Assembly (NCBI GenBank): GCA_943735955.1
Contig: OX030970.1
Coordinates: 3,823,105 to 3,887,104, forward strand
Direction: 5' to 3'
Source: Piscicola geometra
Taxonomy: Eukaryota; Annelida; Clitellata; Hirudinida; Piscicolidae
DNA length: 64,000 nucleotides
Under the pieces are notes generated by a model that was given only the letters and a program-made list of their open reading frames with translations, had not been told where the DNA came from and did not search any database. The position numbers and the translations under genes were made by a program. Shown here in pieces: positions 35,001-45,946 of this stretch. Each line of letters opens with the position of its first letter. Position 1 is the first letter of the stretch.

Positions 35001-38000
35001 CAGTATTTCGAGTTACCGACACTCCACAAGTGCACTCCAGGGGCTTGCATGTCTCCTTCAATGTACACTCCAAACCACTGGGATATATAGTGCCCGAATG
35101 GGTGGAGGAGGGTGGTGGGGAGGAGGGGAGGGATGGAGAGGGAGTAGTAGTGAAGAGTGCTGAAGATTTGAAAAGGTGAGTTCAGATTTAAAAAAATTTG
35201 TTTGTAGAACTTTTTTTACTCAATTTTTTCCCTCAAACACCCACCCCATTCTCCACCCCACCTCCAAACCACCTCTCATCTAAACCCCCCCCCCCCCCCA
35301 TCCCCCCTCTCCCACCAGCCACCACACCAAGATCATCCTGCCCCTCAAAGCACCCGCCAAGACTGACCCTTCCATCAGGAGTGGCTTCAGAGACCTCCAT
35401 CCCTCACTCCTCCTCTTCCTGCACCGACTCAAACATATTGCTGTTCTCGATTCTGTGCGTTTGGAGGGGTGAAGGGGTTTGGAGACGAATGGGGGAGATT
35501 TTTGGGGTAGATATGGAGGGGGTATGGAGTAGATGTTGGGGGGGGGGTGTGGGGGGTAGATATGGAAGGGGGTGTGGAGTAGATATTGGGGGGAGAAGGA
35601 AGATGGGTGGAAAGGGGAGTGAATGGAAGCGGGGTAAGATGGGGAGATGTGATGGGGGTGAATGGGAGTAGTGGGAAGATGCTTCAATGTGAGGAGAGGG
35701 GATGGAGGAGAGTGGATGGAGGAGAGTGGATGGAGGAGGTGGATGGAGGAGAGTGGATGGAGGAGGTGGATGGAGGAGAGTGGATGGAGGAGAGTGGATG
35801 GAGGAGGTGGATGGAGGAGGTTGGATGGAGGAGGTGGATGGAGGAGGTGGATGGAGGAGAGTGGATGGAGGAGAGTGGATGGAGGAGGTGGATGGAGGAG
35901 AGTGGATGGAGGAGAGTGGATGGAGGAGATTGGATGGAGGAGGTGGATGGAGGAGAGTGGATGGAGGAGAGTGGATGGAGGAGAGTGGATGGAGGAGAGT
36001 GGGGTTGGTATTAGGGGATTTTCCATTTTTTAAAATCTAAAATCTATCTAATTTATCTCTCTATCCTCAGGTGAGCAACGAAAAGAGGTCAATGACCCGT
36101 GTTGACCTATATAAGAACATAGTTCAAATCAAACACAACGGGAAGAGCGATAACTGGGTGGTGATGAAGCGGCTTGTTGACGCTAGAGAAGTTTCGGACG
36201 AGGCCAAATCTGGCGTTGACATTCAGTCAACCGAGATCGCAATGGCTTTTCCTATATACGCGGATTCCATCTTATCCAATTCACCATCCCATCCATTCCA
36301 TCTATCCCACCCAAGCCACCCATCCCATGCATCCCACCCAAGCCACCCATCCCACCCAAGCCACCCATCCCATCCAATCCATCCATCCCACCCATCCCAT
36401 CCATCCCATCCATCCCACCCATCCCATCCATCCCACCCATCCCATCCATCCCACCCAAGCCACCCATCCCACCCATCCCATTCAAAGCATACCCTCCCGA
36501 AACTTCCGGTCTTTGCCTTTCTGCCACTGCGTTCCTACGGTTTCCGCTTCATCATGCACGCTGACTTTGACGTTCCATCCTCACGCGAAGACGTCCATGA
36601 CAGTCTGTGGAACCAGTGGCTGAGGAGCAAGATGCATCTGGTCTTTTTGGACGCTTTGGACTTTTTCAAGACCGGTGTTGATGGTGGTTGTGGTGGTGGT
36701 GGTGGTGTGAGTGGTGGTGGTGTTGGTGGTGGTAGTGATGGTGGTGTGAGTGGGGGTGATGGAGGTGATGGTGGTCATGACAATAGTGGTATTGGTGGCA
36801 GTGATGATGATAGTGGGGCAGATGAAAAAGACAATGGTTCCAAGAAAGATGGTACAAATGATAATGAAATGAACAACGGCAATAACAACAACAAAAACAA
36901 CAATAATAATAATAAGAATAACAGCAATACAAACAATGATAGTAATAAGACTAACAGCAATACAAACAATGATAATAATAGAATTAATAATGTTGAAGCC
37001 AGCAGCTGCAAGACGCCTAGCCACCTCGAGCAAGCGATCGGCAGGGTGGCCTACTTCCTGCAGTTCGTGCCGCATCCGTCGGAGGTGCTTGGCTTCTTCA
37101 AACAGGTCTCCCTCAACACCCTCAACGCCCTCCAAACCACGCCCTGTCTGCCCTCTTTGGGTTGGTTTGAGATGGTTTGGTTGGTTTGGGATGGTTTGGG
37201 TTGGTTGGGATGGTTTGGGTTGGTTGGGTTGGTTCGGTTTGGTTTGGTTAGTTTGGGTTGGTTTGGTTAGTTTGGGTTGGTTGGGATGGTTGGGTTGGTT
37301 TGGATTGGTTGGGATGTTGGGTTGGTTTGGTTGGTTGGGTTGGTTTGGATTGGTTGGGATGTTGGGTTAGTTGGGTTGGTTGGGTTGTAAGAGGGAGGGG
37401 AAGGGAGTGAGAGGAGGGGAGAGGAATGAAGGGGATATGGAGGGAAGGAATGGGAGGTTGAGTTAATGGTTAGTTTGAAAACTGAGTCCTATTCAACAAC
37501 CATACACTAACCAACCCGTATCACTCCACCCACCCACCAACCAACCCCTTTCACTCCACCAACAGAAGGAGAATGGTGTCTGCCCTCCGAACTGGTCATC
37601 TGCTCTGACGCACTGACCCAGAAACTCGTCTCAACTGACCTACTTTCCAGACAGACCGGCCTTAAATACATCCACCCGCACATCCCTGCCCACGTGGACA
37701 GGTGGTTGCTAATGCAGGTGGGTGTGAAGCAATTAAGCGGCAAGCACCTGTGCCAGGTGGGAAAGGCGCTAATCAAGGTAATGCATCAGGACTTGATTGA
37801 GGATGACGTCATCAAAGGTGGCTTGGCGTGGGTGGGTGGTCCTGGTTATGATTTTAGTTTTATGGGTATTTTAATATTTCTTTTATCCTACCCTCCATTC
37901 AACCTTCACTCCAATATCTACTCTTCCCACCTTCCATTTCATCCATTCTACCCACCACTCCACTCTTCATCTTACCCACCCCCACTTAACCCTCCACCCC

Positions 38001-41000
38001 CACTTAACCCTCTACTCCACTTAAACCTCCACCTCCACTTAACCCTCTACCCTCCACCCCCACTTAACTCTTTACCCTCCACCCCCACTTAACCCTCTAC
38101 CCTCCACCTCCACTTAATCCTCTACCCTTCACCCCCACTTAACCCTCTACCCTCCACTTCCACCCCCACTTAACCCTTTACCCTCCACCTCCATTTAACC
38201 CTCTACCCCACCCTTCCATCCTCCTCCCCTTCCCACTCCACCCCATCAGACACCAGCATTAGCACATTGGCTTCCTGGCTCTGTTGCATACAGCGCCACA
38301 CCACTACCACTTCTCCCTCTTCTTCCTTCCATCACTCCGCTTATGATTATGATACCGATGCGTCATCCACTGACGTCATGAATAAATTAAAGGAAATGGC
38401 GTTTATTCCTCTAGCCAATGGGAAGATAGTATCGCTGGCAGATTGCCAAGTGGTGTTCTTCCCTTTCGACACCAGGGGTGGTTTGGGCAAGAATGCAACT
38501 CTCAACAGAGGTGGGTGTCTATGATGATGATGGTGATGATGATGATGATGTTGATGATGATGATGATGTTGATGATGATGATGATGTTGATGATGATGAT
38601 GATGATGATGAGAACAATAATAATAATAATGTAAAAATAATCTGTATTTCAGATTTTTGCATCTTGTTAACTTCAAACTATGAGCGATAATGAGAAATAA
38701 GAGTAAAATCAAAATAATAAAATAAGCATAAAAATATAAATAATAGTGTCAATGTCTTGTTGAATCACGCACACATGCCCACAGAAACTGTCATGGCGCT
38801 CGAAGTGGAACTTGACGTCATCGATAGACGTCTGCTCTTGCAGAACAACAACAATCATGACGTCACTCACAACAACAACAATCATGACGTAATGGATGAC
38901 GATGATGACGTATGCAGCAGGAGGAGACAGATCACATGGGTGCTGGAGAGGATGGGCGTCAGAGAGTTGGTTTCAGATGACGTCATAGAAGCCCACATAA
39001 TTCCGAATCTCGGGCATAAACACCATGACGTCATGGCAAAGAACAAAGAGATATCCATTGCATACGCGCATTGTCTTAAAGGGCGATTTTGCGCTCATCC
39101 GAACTCTCTTCCTATTGGTCAGTTGTCGGCATGGTTACCGATTCTGACCAATAAGGGATTGAAGATCGCATCACGTGACGATGTTCATTTTGGCGGGAGT
39201 TACAAGAGCCGTGTGTGTTTGACGAGTGCCATAAGCAGTGAGTGTGGGCTTTGCGCTATTTTTTGCGGTTGTTTGTAGATATAAAATATTGATAATTAAT
39301 CATAATAATAAACTTAAATATGATCTTTATTATCACTAAGTATGGTCATCATCATCACCACAACCGTCAACCCCACAACCATCATCACCACAACCATCAT
39401 CACCACAACCATCATCACCACAACATCACCACCACAACCATCATCACCACAACATCACCACCACAACCATCATCATCACCACAACCATCATCACCACAAC
39501 CATCATCACTACAACCATCATCACCACAACCATCACCACCACAACCATCATCATCACCACAACCATCATCACCACAATCATCATCATCACCACAACTAGG
39601 TTATGATTGGACGGTGGTAGACGCCTGTTACTTAGGCGACAACCAATCACACAGCAATGTCGAGTCTTGGCGGGAATTTTTCAAAGCTTTAGGTGTTAGA
39701 GACTTCATGTGCTTTAGGAAGGAGTCTAGACAAATGTCTAGACAGGTTGGTGATAATGATAATGATTATTGAAATAAAATTATATAATAAATTTTCTATA
39801 ATAATTCAATTAAATGATAATAAAGTTTAAATTATAGTTTTAGTCATCAATTTTTAGTTTTTTTTTGGCGCTATAAGAAAACACAAATATTATTATTATT
39901 GTTTGAAAATTATAATTAAAATTATAAATCAATCTTCCACCATCTTCCACTAACAGTTAGTCGCATCCAAGTGGCCTTCCCACGTGACCCATCTGCCGGC
40001 CAATCAGGCACTCTTCCAGGTGGATGATTACAGGTGTGATGAGTTGATTGAGGTGATCAGGTGTCTAAGCAGGTGGGACGCAACGAATAGGGATGTGCGG
40101 AAAAAAGAAATAATTAATTTATTTGAGTTGATTAATGATTATTGGGGTGGTGATAGTAGTAGTAGTAGCAGTAGTAGAAGTAGTAGTGGTAGTTTTTCAA
40201 CGGGCAACAGAAGTAATCTAAGTTGTTGTGATGATGAAGAGATGCTCAGTCCACATCTCTCGTCCAAAATCTTCTATGATTATGATGCAAATTCTAGCAT
40301 CAATAACAAAAACAACAACAAAAACAACAATAATAATAATAATAGTTATAATAATAGTTATAATAATAATGGTAGTTACATAGAAGTACCATCCAGCATT
40401 TGCCTTTCCTTAAGGACCATTCCATGCATCCCTGTCTACTTTCTGAGACCACACGATGTCGTTAGACTGGACTGTCGTTATCATAAGGGTAATAGTAATA
40501 ATAATAATAAATATTATATTAATGTAAATAATAGTTTTAATGGCGATGATGATGATGATGATGATAGAAACAAGAGTGGTAATGGTGGTAATGATGCTGT
40601 TGAGGGTGAAGATATGAATCCAAATCATGCCAAAAGTGAAAACAAAAACGAAGAAGTTCAATTCCAAAAGCACGTATGCAAGATGGCGGAGTTGAAGATG
40701 GTTAAAAGTGGATCTGATATAGTAGGGATGTGCAGGAGAATGTTTTATTACGTGGGTCAGCATTCGTATTACAGTGTCATACGCGCGGAGAGGATGAACT
40801 ACAAAATGGCGGAGTTTTTTGGTATAAAAGTTGCCGTGAATAAGTCGTTTGTGGTTGATACTTTTGTGAGGTGGTGCGATGAAGGTAGTGGTGGAGGTGG
40901 TGGTGGTGGAAAAGACGGTAGTGGTGCTGATGATGATTGCGAGGAAGGGTTTGTGGACAGTTACGGCAGGATGGGTAGGATGTACGACTTCATGAGCAGA

Positions 41001-42511
41001 CACTTGAGCAAGCATGAGAGAACTGCCCTGAGCGGTAAAAGGAGACTCATATTTATTCAAAATGGCGACGGAATTGCAAATAATAATAATAATAATAATG
41101 GCGGTGGCAGCAGCGGCAAGGATAGATGGAAGATGGGGGTTGGTAGATTCGTGGGCAGGGACGTGGTTTGTTGGGATGATGTTGGCGGTCTGGTAGGCAA
41201 ATATGGGATAGATATGCTGATGGTGGAGAATATAGGAAAGGAGGGTAGTGTCGTTGCTAGTAATGATGCTGGTGGTGATAATAATAAGGAAAAAGAACAA
41301 GCGGTCATTCCAACTATTCTATCCAAAGCTTACGGAACAGAGATGCGCTCGTTTTTCGTGGATGAGTGCAACGTGTCGATCTCTCCATCCCCCTCCTTTC
41401 TCCTCCACCTCCTCCTCCACATCACCTCCAACCACCCGGCCAATCAGGCCACACGCAATGACGTAATTTCTATTTATAGCATCCTATCAGGCGTCGTCAG
41501 TGATATTGATAATGATTGCGATAGGAGCATCATGCTAGATGGGTGGTTGTCAAGGATGGGCGGGAAGAAGGTGTTGCCTGGCAACCAGTGGGTCGCTATT
41601 GGAGACAGGGATGTGCTGGTTGATGACGATCATTTGAAAGACGTCTATCGTGATAAGAAAGACATCAACCTTATCGACCTAAACGATCAAAACCAAACCA
41701 ACAAGTTTGCGCTAGAAAAATCAAACATGGTCGACACAAAAAGCGCTTTTGATTTATTACGGTTGCTAGGCGTTCGGACGCTGACAGAATCGGTTGTGAA
41801 GGAAGTGGAAACAGGGATGTGCGGGCCAAGTTATTTTCTTCGGGATTACCTCGCCTCCGTGCTACCTTACGTGCAACAATGTGTGCACTCACAGTATGCA
41901 AGGTTGTACGCTTGTCTGGGGGAGGAGGAGGTAGGCAAATCACTTGCCACCATGACCTTTGTACAGGTGGGTGCTTGTTGTTGTTGTTTATATTTGTCTT
42001 TGTGTGTGGTATTGTTGTTGAGATTGTTCTTGTTGTTGTCTTTTTAAAAGTTTTGAATATTTAGATTTTGTAGTCGTTGTGGGTTTTAGAATTTTTACAT
42101 TTATATTTCAAATGTTTTTATGTCATTTTCATTTAAAAATTTATTTTTTAATGATAACTAACACTACCACGACCATTTCTATCTTTATCATAAGCATCAT
42201 CATCACTGGCAACACCACCACCATCATTATCACCACCACTACCATCATCACTAGCAACACCACCACCACCACTACCATCATCACTAGCAACACCAACACC
42301 ATCATTATCAACACCACTACCATCATCACTGGCAACACCACCACCATCATCATCACCACCACTACCTTCCCCTCCAAAGACCACCAAACTGGAGTTGGTC
42401 TACAGAATTGAGTGGAAATGTAAGAACAATTCTTTCCACAAACACAAAGACAAACAGTGCATAGCAACGGTATCCAAGGCTTGTCACTGGTCTGGTGATA
42501 CCTTCTACATC

Positions 42512-42548
<37 letters not shown>

Positions 42549-45054
42549 TCAACAATAACAAAAATTTGAATTGTCTTTCGGACATAAACAAAGAAATCTC
42601 GGCCTATTTCAGTATGTTGGGCAGGTGTGCTTTGGACCTGAGAAGTGAAAGTGTTCGCTGTTACAATGAGTTGAGGTGGGTGCTGGGAGGGGGGAGGGGT
42701 CAAGGGTGTATGTGAGGAGAGGGTGGGTGAATGGTGCAGAGGTGGGTAAATGGTGGTTGAGGAGTGGTGGAAGGAGGAGTGATGGCGTGGTGGTGGGTTG
42801 AGGAGTGGTGTAGAGGTGGGTTTGAGAATTTGAATAGACGTTGATTGTTTGTTGGTTGGATATGTTTTAAGTACCATTCCACCACACCACCCATCTGCTA
42901 ACTAACCCCATCCACTAACACACCCCATCCACTAACCACCCCATCCACTAACCCACCCCATCCACTAACCCCCCCCCATCCACTAACCAACCCCATCCAC
43001 TAACCACCCCATCCACTAACCACCCTATCTACTAACTAACTTCATCCACTTACCACCCCATCCACTAACCCACCCCATCCACTTACCACCCCATCCACTA
43101 ACCACCCCATCCACTAACCACCCCATCCACTTACCACCCCATCCACTAACCATCCCATCCACTAACCCACCCCATCCACTTACCACCCCATCCACTAACC
43201 ACCCCATCCATTAACCACCCCATCCATTTACCACCCCATCTACTAACCACCCCATCCACTAATCCACCCCATCCACTTACCACCCCATCCACTAACCACC
43301 CCATCCACTAACCACCCCATCCACTAACCACCCCATCCACTAACCACCCCATTCACTAACACACCCCATCCACTAACCAACCCCATCCACTAACCACCCC
43401 ATCCACTAACCACCCCATCCATTAACCACCCTATTCACCACACTACCCACATTACCTCACCAACTTCTTGACACCTAACACCACCCCATTCATAATTCTA
43501 CCTTATTCAACCCTTTCACCCCGCCCCAAATCTACCACATCTTCTATACCACCACCCCCCCCCCCCCTTCCACCACGGCAGAACCCTCTTAACAGAAGTA
43601 TCATCGTTAATGTTGAGTCAACAACAACAGCAACTCAACAATGTTGCAAAGGACCACAACTACACACCACTACCTCAACACGAGTGTTGGGAAATTCCAG
43701 AAAGGGGGGAGTGTGTGGAGGAAGGGGGTGGTGGAGGGATGATGGTGCAAGGGGGTGCTGTAAGCAGTGGCAGAGATACGCAAGGTGCTCATGATTTATT
43801 TAATTGAAACAATTAATTAATCAATAAATTATTTTAGTTTAATATCCTTTCTTAAATATGAATTGTTTTAATTTGATCTACAAATTGTTTAAGTTTCATA
43901 GTTACGATTTTATTTCAATTTAATAAAAAAAATCATATAATTTCAATTTAATTATTCCTAAGTTCATTTAATTTTAATTTAGTTATTCCTAAATTCATTT
44001 AATTTCAATTTAATTATTCCTAAGTTCCTTTAATTTCAATTTAATTATTCCTAAGTTCATTTAATTTCAATTTAATAAAAAATCATATAATTTCAATTTA
44101 ATTATTCCTAAGTTCATTTAATTTCAATTTAATTATTCCTAAATTCATTTAATTTCAATTTAATTATTCCTAAATTCATTTAATTTTTTTTCATACTTAT
44201 TTTATATATTCAATTTTCATCCATCTCTACCTCCCTTCTTCTCTCCAGCACCCACCACCACCACAAAAACAACCGGAAACAAACACCATCGTCATCCCCA
44301 TGGCGTCTTCAGCGACCAATCACCTGCCGCCAATACTTGGCCCTTATTGGCTACTGACTCTACTTCCGTTTCAACTCCAGCGACCAATCAGAATGCTTGG
44401 TTTTTACACCGTATTTCCGAGTCGGTTTCCTACTCAGGCAGCGTGAAACACTGCGACAACTCGGGCATTGTTGGGAGTGATAGGAATTCCAATATTTATA
44501 ATGTTAATGATGTCTTTGAACAAAACCACAACAACAACAACAATAGTAATAAAAATAGTATCAACAATAATAATAACAACAATGATAATAACAACAACAC
44601 ATTCCCGCCATTTAATACTTTTGTACCGAATAATCTACAAGCTCTTGCCCATCTCAACCAACAATCATCATCATCACTACCATCATTATCATCATCAGCA
44701 TCTCTACACCCCCCTCAAACGATGTACAGAACTTTCACTGGTGATTGATTTTTTAGTTTAAATCTTTATTAATATTAGTTTTATTATTATTCTTATTTTC
44801 TTCTTCAATCTCATTAATTTATTTTTATTGTACACTACTCCACAACGCTGCTTCTACCACTACTATCACCACCATCACTACTACTACTACAACTACTACC
44901 ACCACCATCACTACTACTACTACTACTATCACCACCACTGACGTCACAGCCACATCAAGCACACAAGAACGAGTTGTGATGGTGGAGGAGAGTTTGGGAG
45001 GCCTTAGAAGTGAACTAAGCATAAACAGTAACCAGGTTACTACTACTACTACTG

Positions 45055-45105
<51 letters not shown>

Positions 45106-45733
45106 ATACTACTACCACTACCACTACTACCATCACCACTACTACTACTATCAGGAGACGACGGTTGAGCAGAGGGAGGTGGGGTGCAGGGGGGAGGAGA
45201 TGGTGGTGCAGTACCTTGAAAACATCATGAGTTCGCATGACTCGGAAATCGCTCAGGTGATTATTAAAAATTATATTAATAATAATTAATTATTATTATT
45301 AATAGAATATGATAAGAATAATTAATTTAATAAAGTAAAAATAAATAAAAATGTTATAATTAAGTTTTTCACTTTTTCATTCATCCTCCACGAATATTGC
45401 ATTCAACCCTAACCAACCCCACAGGTCATCCACATGAACTCGCAATCGCAAACCACAGCGCCATTCGACATTCTGGTCCGTTTAAAAGACGGACGTGAGC
45501 TCTTCATCGAGGTTAAGGCCACTTCGTCGCGTGAGAAGCGGTGGTTTGAGGTGAGCCTACCGGAGCTTTCGCACGCCATCGCGCACGGCGAAAACTACCA
45601 CATCTATCGGGTGTCGGGCGTTGGTTGTCCGTCGGGCGCTCGCTTGGTTCGGCTTGAGAATTTGAGGCGGTTGCTCACTTGCAAGCAGGCGAGACTGGCT
45701 GTCATTCTGAATGCTGAAGACGATGTGTTGTAG
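24871..45733 (+). CDS. NO VEIN-like giant protein: HSP90-type ATPase plus NOV_C (DUF3883)
   Basis: Twenty-four phase-consistent exons give about 3447 codons: 24871-25686, 25938-26030, 26341-26424, 27123-27742, 28006-28492, 28638-28790, 29016-29239, 30281-31103, 31230-32094, 34358-34501, 34977-35175, 35319-35454, 36071-37160, 37566-37817, 38250-38510, 38785-39237, 39600-39745, 39957-41966, 42380-42675, 43582-43784, 44249-44740, 44950-45035, 45155-45256, 45425-45733. Exon 9 ends in the ATPase N-box FVLELLQNADDN (~1380). Exons 10-11 give CDVGKTTKGKH and GQKGIGFKSVFRV (~1437), then FGFRF-type and SSREDV blocks. The final exon is NOV_C (FDILVRLKDGRELFIEVKA, YHIYRV). In plants NO VEIN is a nuclear protein needed for vascular patterning; the animal role is unknown to me. 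Coding SSR insertions (poly-Gly, Asn, Asp, HPS) interrupt it. Exon 7/8 and exon 20 boundaries are the least certain. Confidence 0.88.
26031..26275. repeat. (GTT)n-rich intron 2 starting at the donor
   Basis: The intron after exon 25938-26030 starts AAT|GTTGTTGTTG and remains GTT-rich for about 240 bp, so the donor is the first GTT of a triplet array. Confidence 0.8.
28795..28990. repeat. (ATC)n microsatellite, NO VEIN-like intron 6
   Basis: ATC/ATT triplet runs between exons 28638-28790 and 29016-29239. Non-coding. Confidence 0.85.
29456..30254. mobile_element. non-autonomous hAT element (799 bp) with perfect 8-bp TSD
   Basis: Termini TAGAGACTGACCGAAA and TTTCGGTCGGTCTCTA form inverted repeats, flanked on both sides by CCCTTTAT (29448-29455 and 30255-30262), a perfect 8-bp target duplication typical of hAT. 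Subterminal blocks repeat TTTCGGTTTCGGCCGAAA at both ends. No transposase frame is present. It sits in NO VEIN-like intron 7, ending only 26 bp before exon 30281, so its right end lies next to or within the acceptor region. Confidence 0.92.
30710..30850 (+). repeat. coding (GGT)n run: poly-glycine insertion
   Basis: An in-frame GGT/GGG run of about 45 codons inside exon 30281-31103, followed by acidic and Asn-rich stretches. An unannotated small intron is possible, but no convincing donor/acceptor pair delimits the run. Confidence 0.75.
32095..32330 (+). repeat. donor-like tandem array at the start of NO VEIN-like intron 9
   Basis: From the donor GCCGAAG|GTGGGTTGGG onward the intron is built of AGGTGAGGTGGGTGGGT-like units of about 16-17 bp. 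Many copies contain AGGTGAGG or AGGTAAGG, close to the MAG|GTRAGT consensus. Confidence 0.85.
32553..34344. repeat. 1.8-kb minisatellite, 23-bp unit, NO VEIN-like intron 9
   Basis: About 78 copies of a 23-bp unit CACAACCAAACCCACTCCAC + AAC (with AAGC variants). The unit contains no stop codon in any frame and 23 is not a multiple of 3, so all six frames stay open for hundreds of codons; those frames are artefacts. A 35-bp segment CACAAACTCCACCAACCACA.. that ends the intron before exon 34358 also occurs twice inside the array (about 34003 and 34169), giving a 166-bp higher-order period. Confidence 0.95.
34640..34970. repeat. ACC/ACT-rich tandem repeat, intron 10
   Basis: Repeats of CACCACTACTACCA and CACCAACTCACCACCC fill the intron between exons 34358-34501 and 34977-35175, up to the acceptor CACCACCACCCAAAG|GCC. 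Confidence 0.85.
35697..36005. repeat. GGATGGAGGAGAGT minisatellite, intron 12
   Basis: About 25 copies of a 12-14-bp GGATGGAGGAGAGT unit located some 65 bp before the acceptor of exon 36071-37160. The purine-rich strand is the transcript strand. No coding role. Confidence 0.92.
36285..36490 (+). repeat. coding CATCCATCCCACCC repeat: (HPS)n insertion
   Basis: An in-frame run of His-Pro-Ser repeats inside exon 36071-37160, between the conserved TEIAMAFP and PVFAFLPLRSYGFRF blocks. The reading frame continues on both sides and no splice sites bracket the run, so it is probably translated. Confidence 0.75.
37161..37388 (+). repeat. TTGGTTGGGATGG repeat from the intron 13 donor
   Basis: The intron begins TTTGG|GTTGGTTTGAGATGG and continues as irregular GGTTTGGTTGGGATGG units, so the donor hexamer GGTTGG recurs throughout. 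Confidence 0.8.
37930..38225 (+). repeat. 25-bp minisatellite before exon 15 with branchpoint-like motif
   Basis: About nine copies of CACTTAACCCTCTACCCTCC + ACCCC. Each has an ACTTAAC string (similar to a branchpoint) followed by a pyrimidine-rich stretch. The array ends about 25 bp before the acceptor CCCATCAG|ACACC of exon 38250-38510. Confidence 0.85.
42180..42366. repeat. ACCACCATCATCACT-type repeat, intron 18
   Basis: Tandem ACC/ATC triplets and CACTAGCAACACC units lead up to the acceptor CCTCCAAAG|ACC of exon 42380-42675. Confidence 0.8.
42890..43440 (+). repeat. 17-bp minisatellite CCATCCACTAACCACCC, intron 19
   Basis: About 30 copies of a 17-bp unit, each containing CACTAAC, which matches the metazoan branchpoint pattern (yUnAy), and a C-rich run. 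It lies 140 bp upstream of the acceptor CCACGGCAG|A of exon 43582-43784. Confidence 0.9.
43905..44190. repeat. 31-bp AT-rich minisatellite, intron 20
   Basis: About nine copies of TTCATTTAATTTCAATTTAA + TTATTCCTAAG upstream of exon 44249-44740. Confidence 0.9.
45036..45150. repeat. (ACT)n intron 22
   Basis: The whole intron between exons 44950-45035 and 45155-45256 is an ACT/ACC triplet tract from the donor CAG|GTTACTACT to the acceptor CTATCAG|GAG. Confidence 0.85.
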
Positions 45734-45946
45734 GTGTGGTGGGGTGGGGTTGGACTTTACTGCGGCATGTCTTGAAGGGGTGAGGTATTATGCTTGTCTT
45801 TCATAACGGAAATCATTATAACAGACTGTAACAGAAACTCTATGTAAATAGCGGCATTTGATTCGGAACAAAAAGTTTTAATATTCTTAATTTTATTAAA
45901 AACGCTTTAACTTGAAGAATGCCTTAAAATGTTTATTTAATGACAG
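45734..45946. other. convergent 3' ends of NO VEIN-like and EBP2
   Basis: Only about 213 bp separate the two stop codons. A minus-strand AATAAA lies at 45932-45937, just past the EBP2 stop, and an ATTAAA on plus near 45895 could serve the NO VEIN-like gene. The two 3' UTRs probably overlap. Confidence 0.55.

Noticed and set aside
36252..36527. Gly/Met-rich minus ORF.
   Set aside because: Antisense shadow of the coding HPS repeat in the NO VEIN-like exon.
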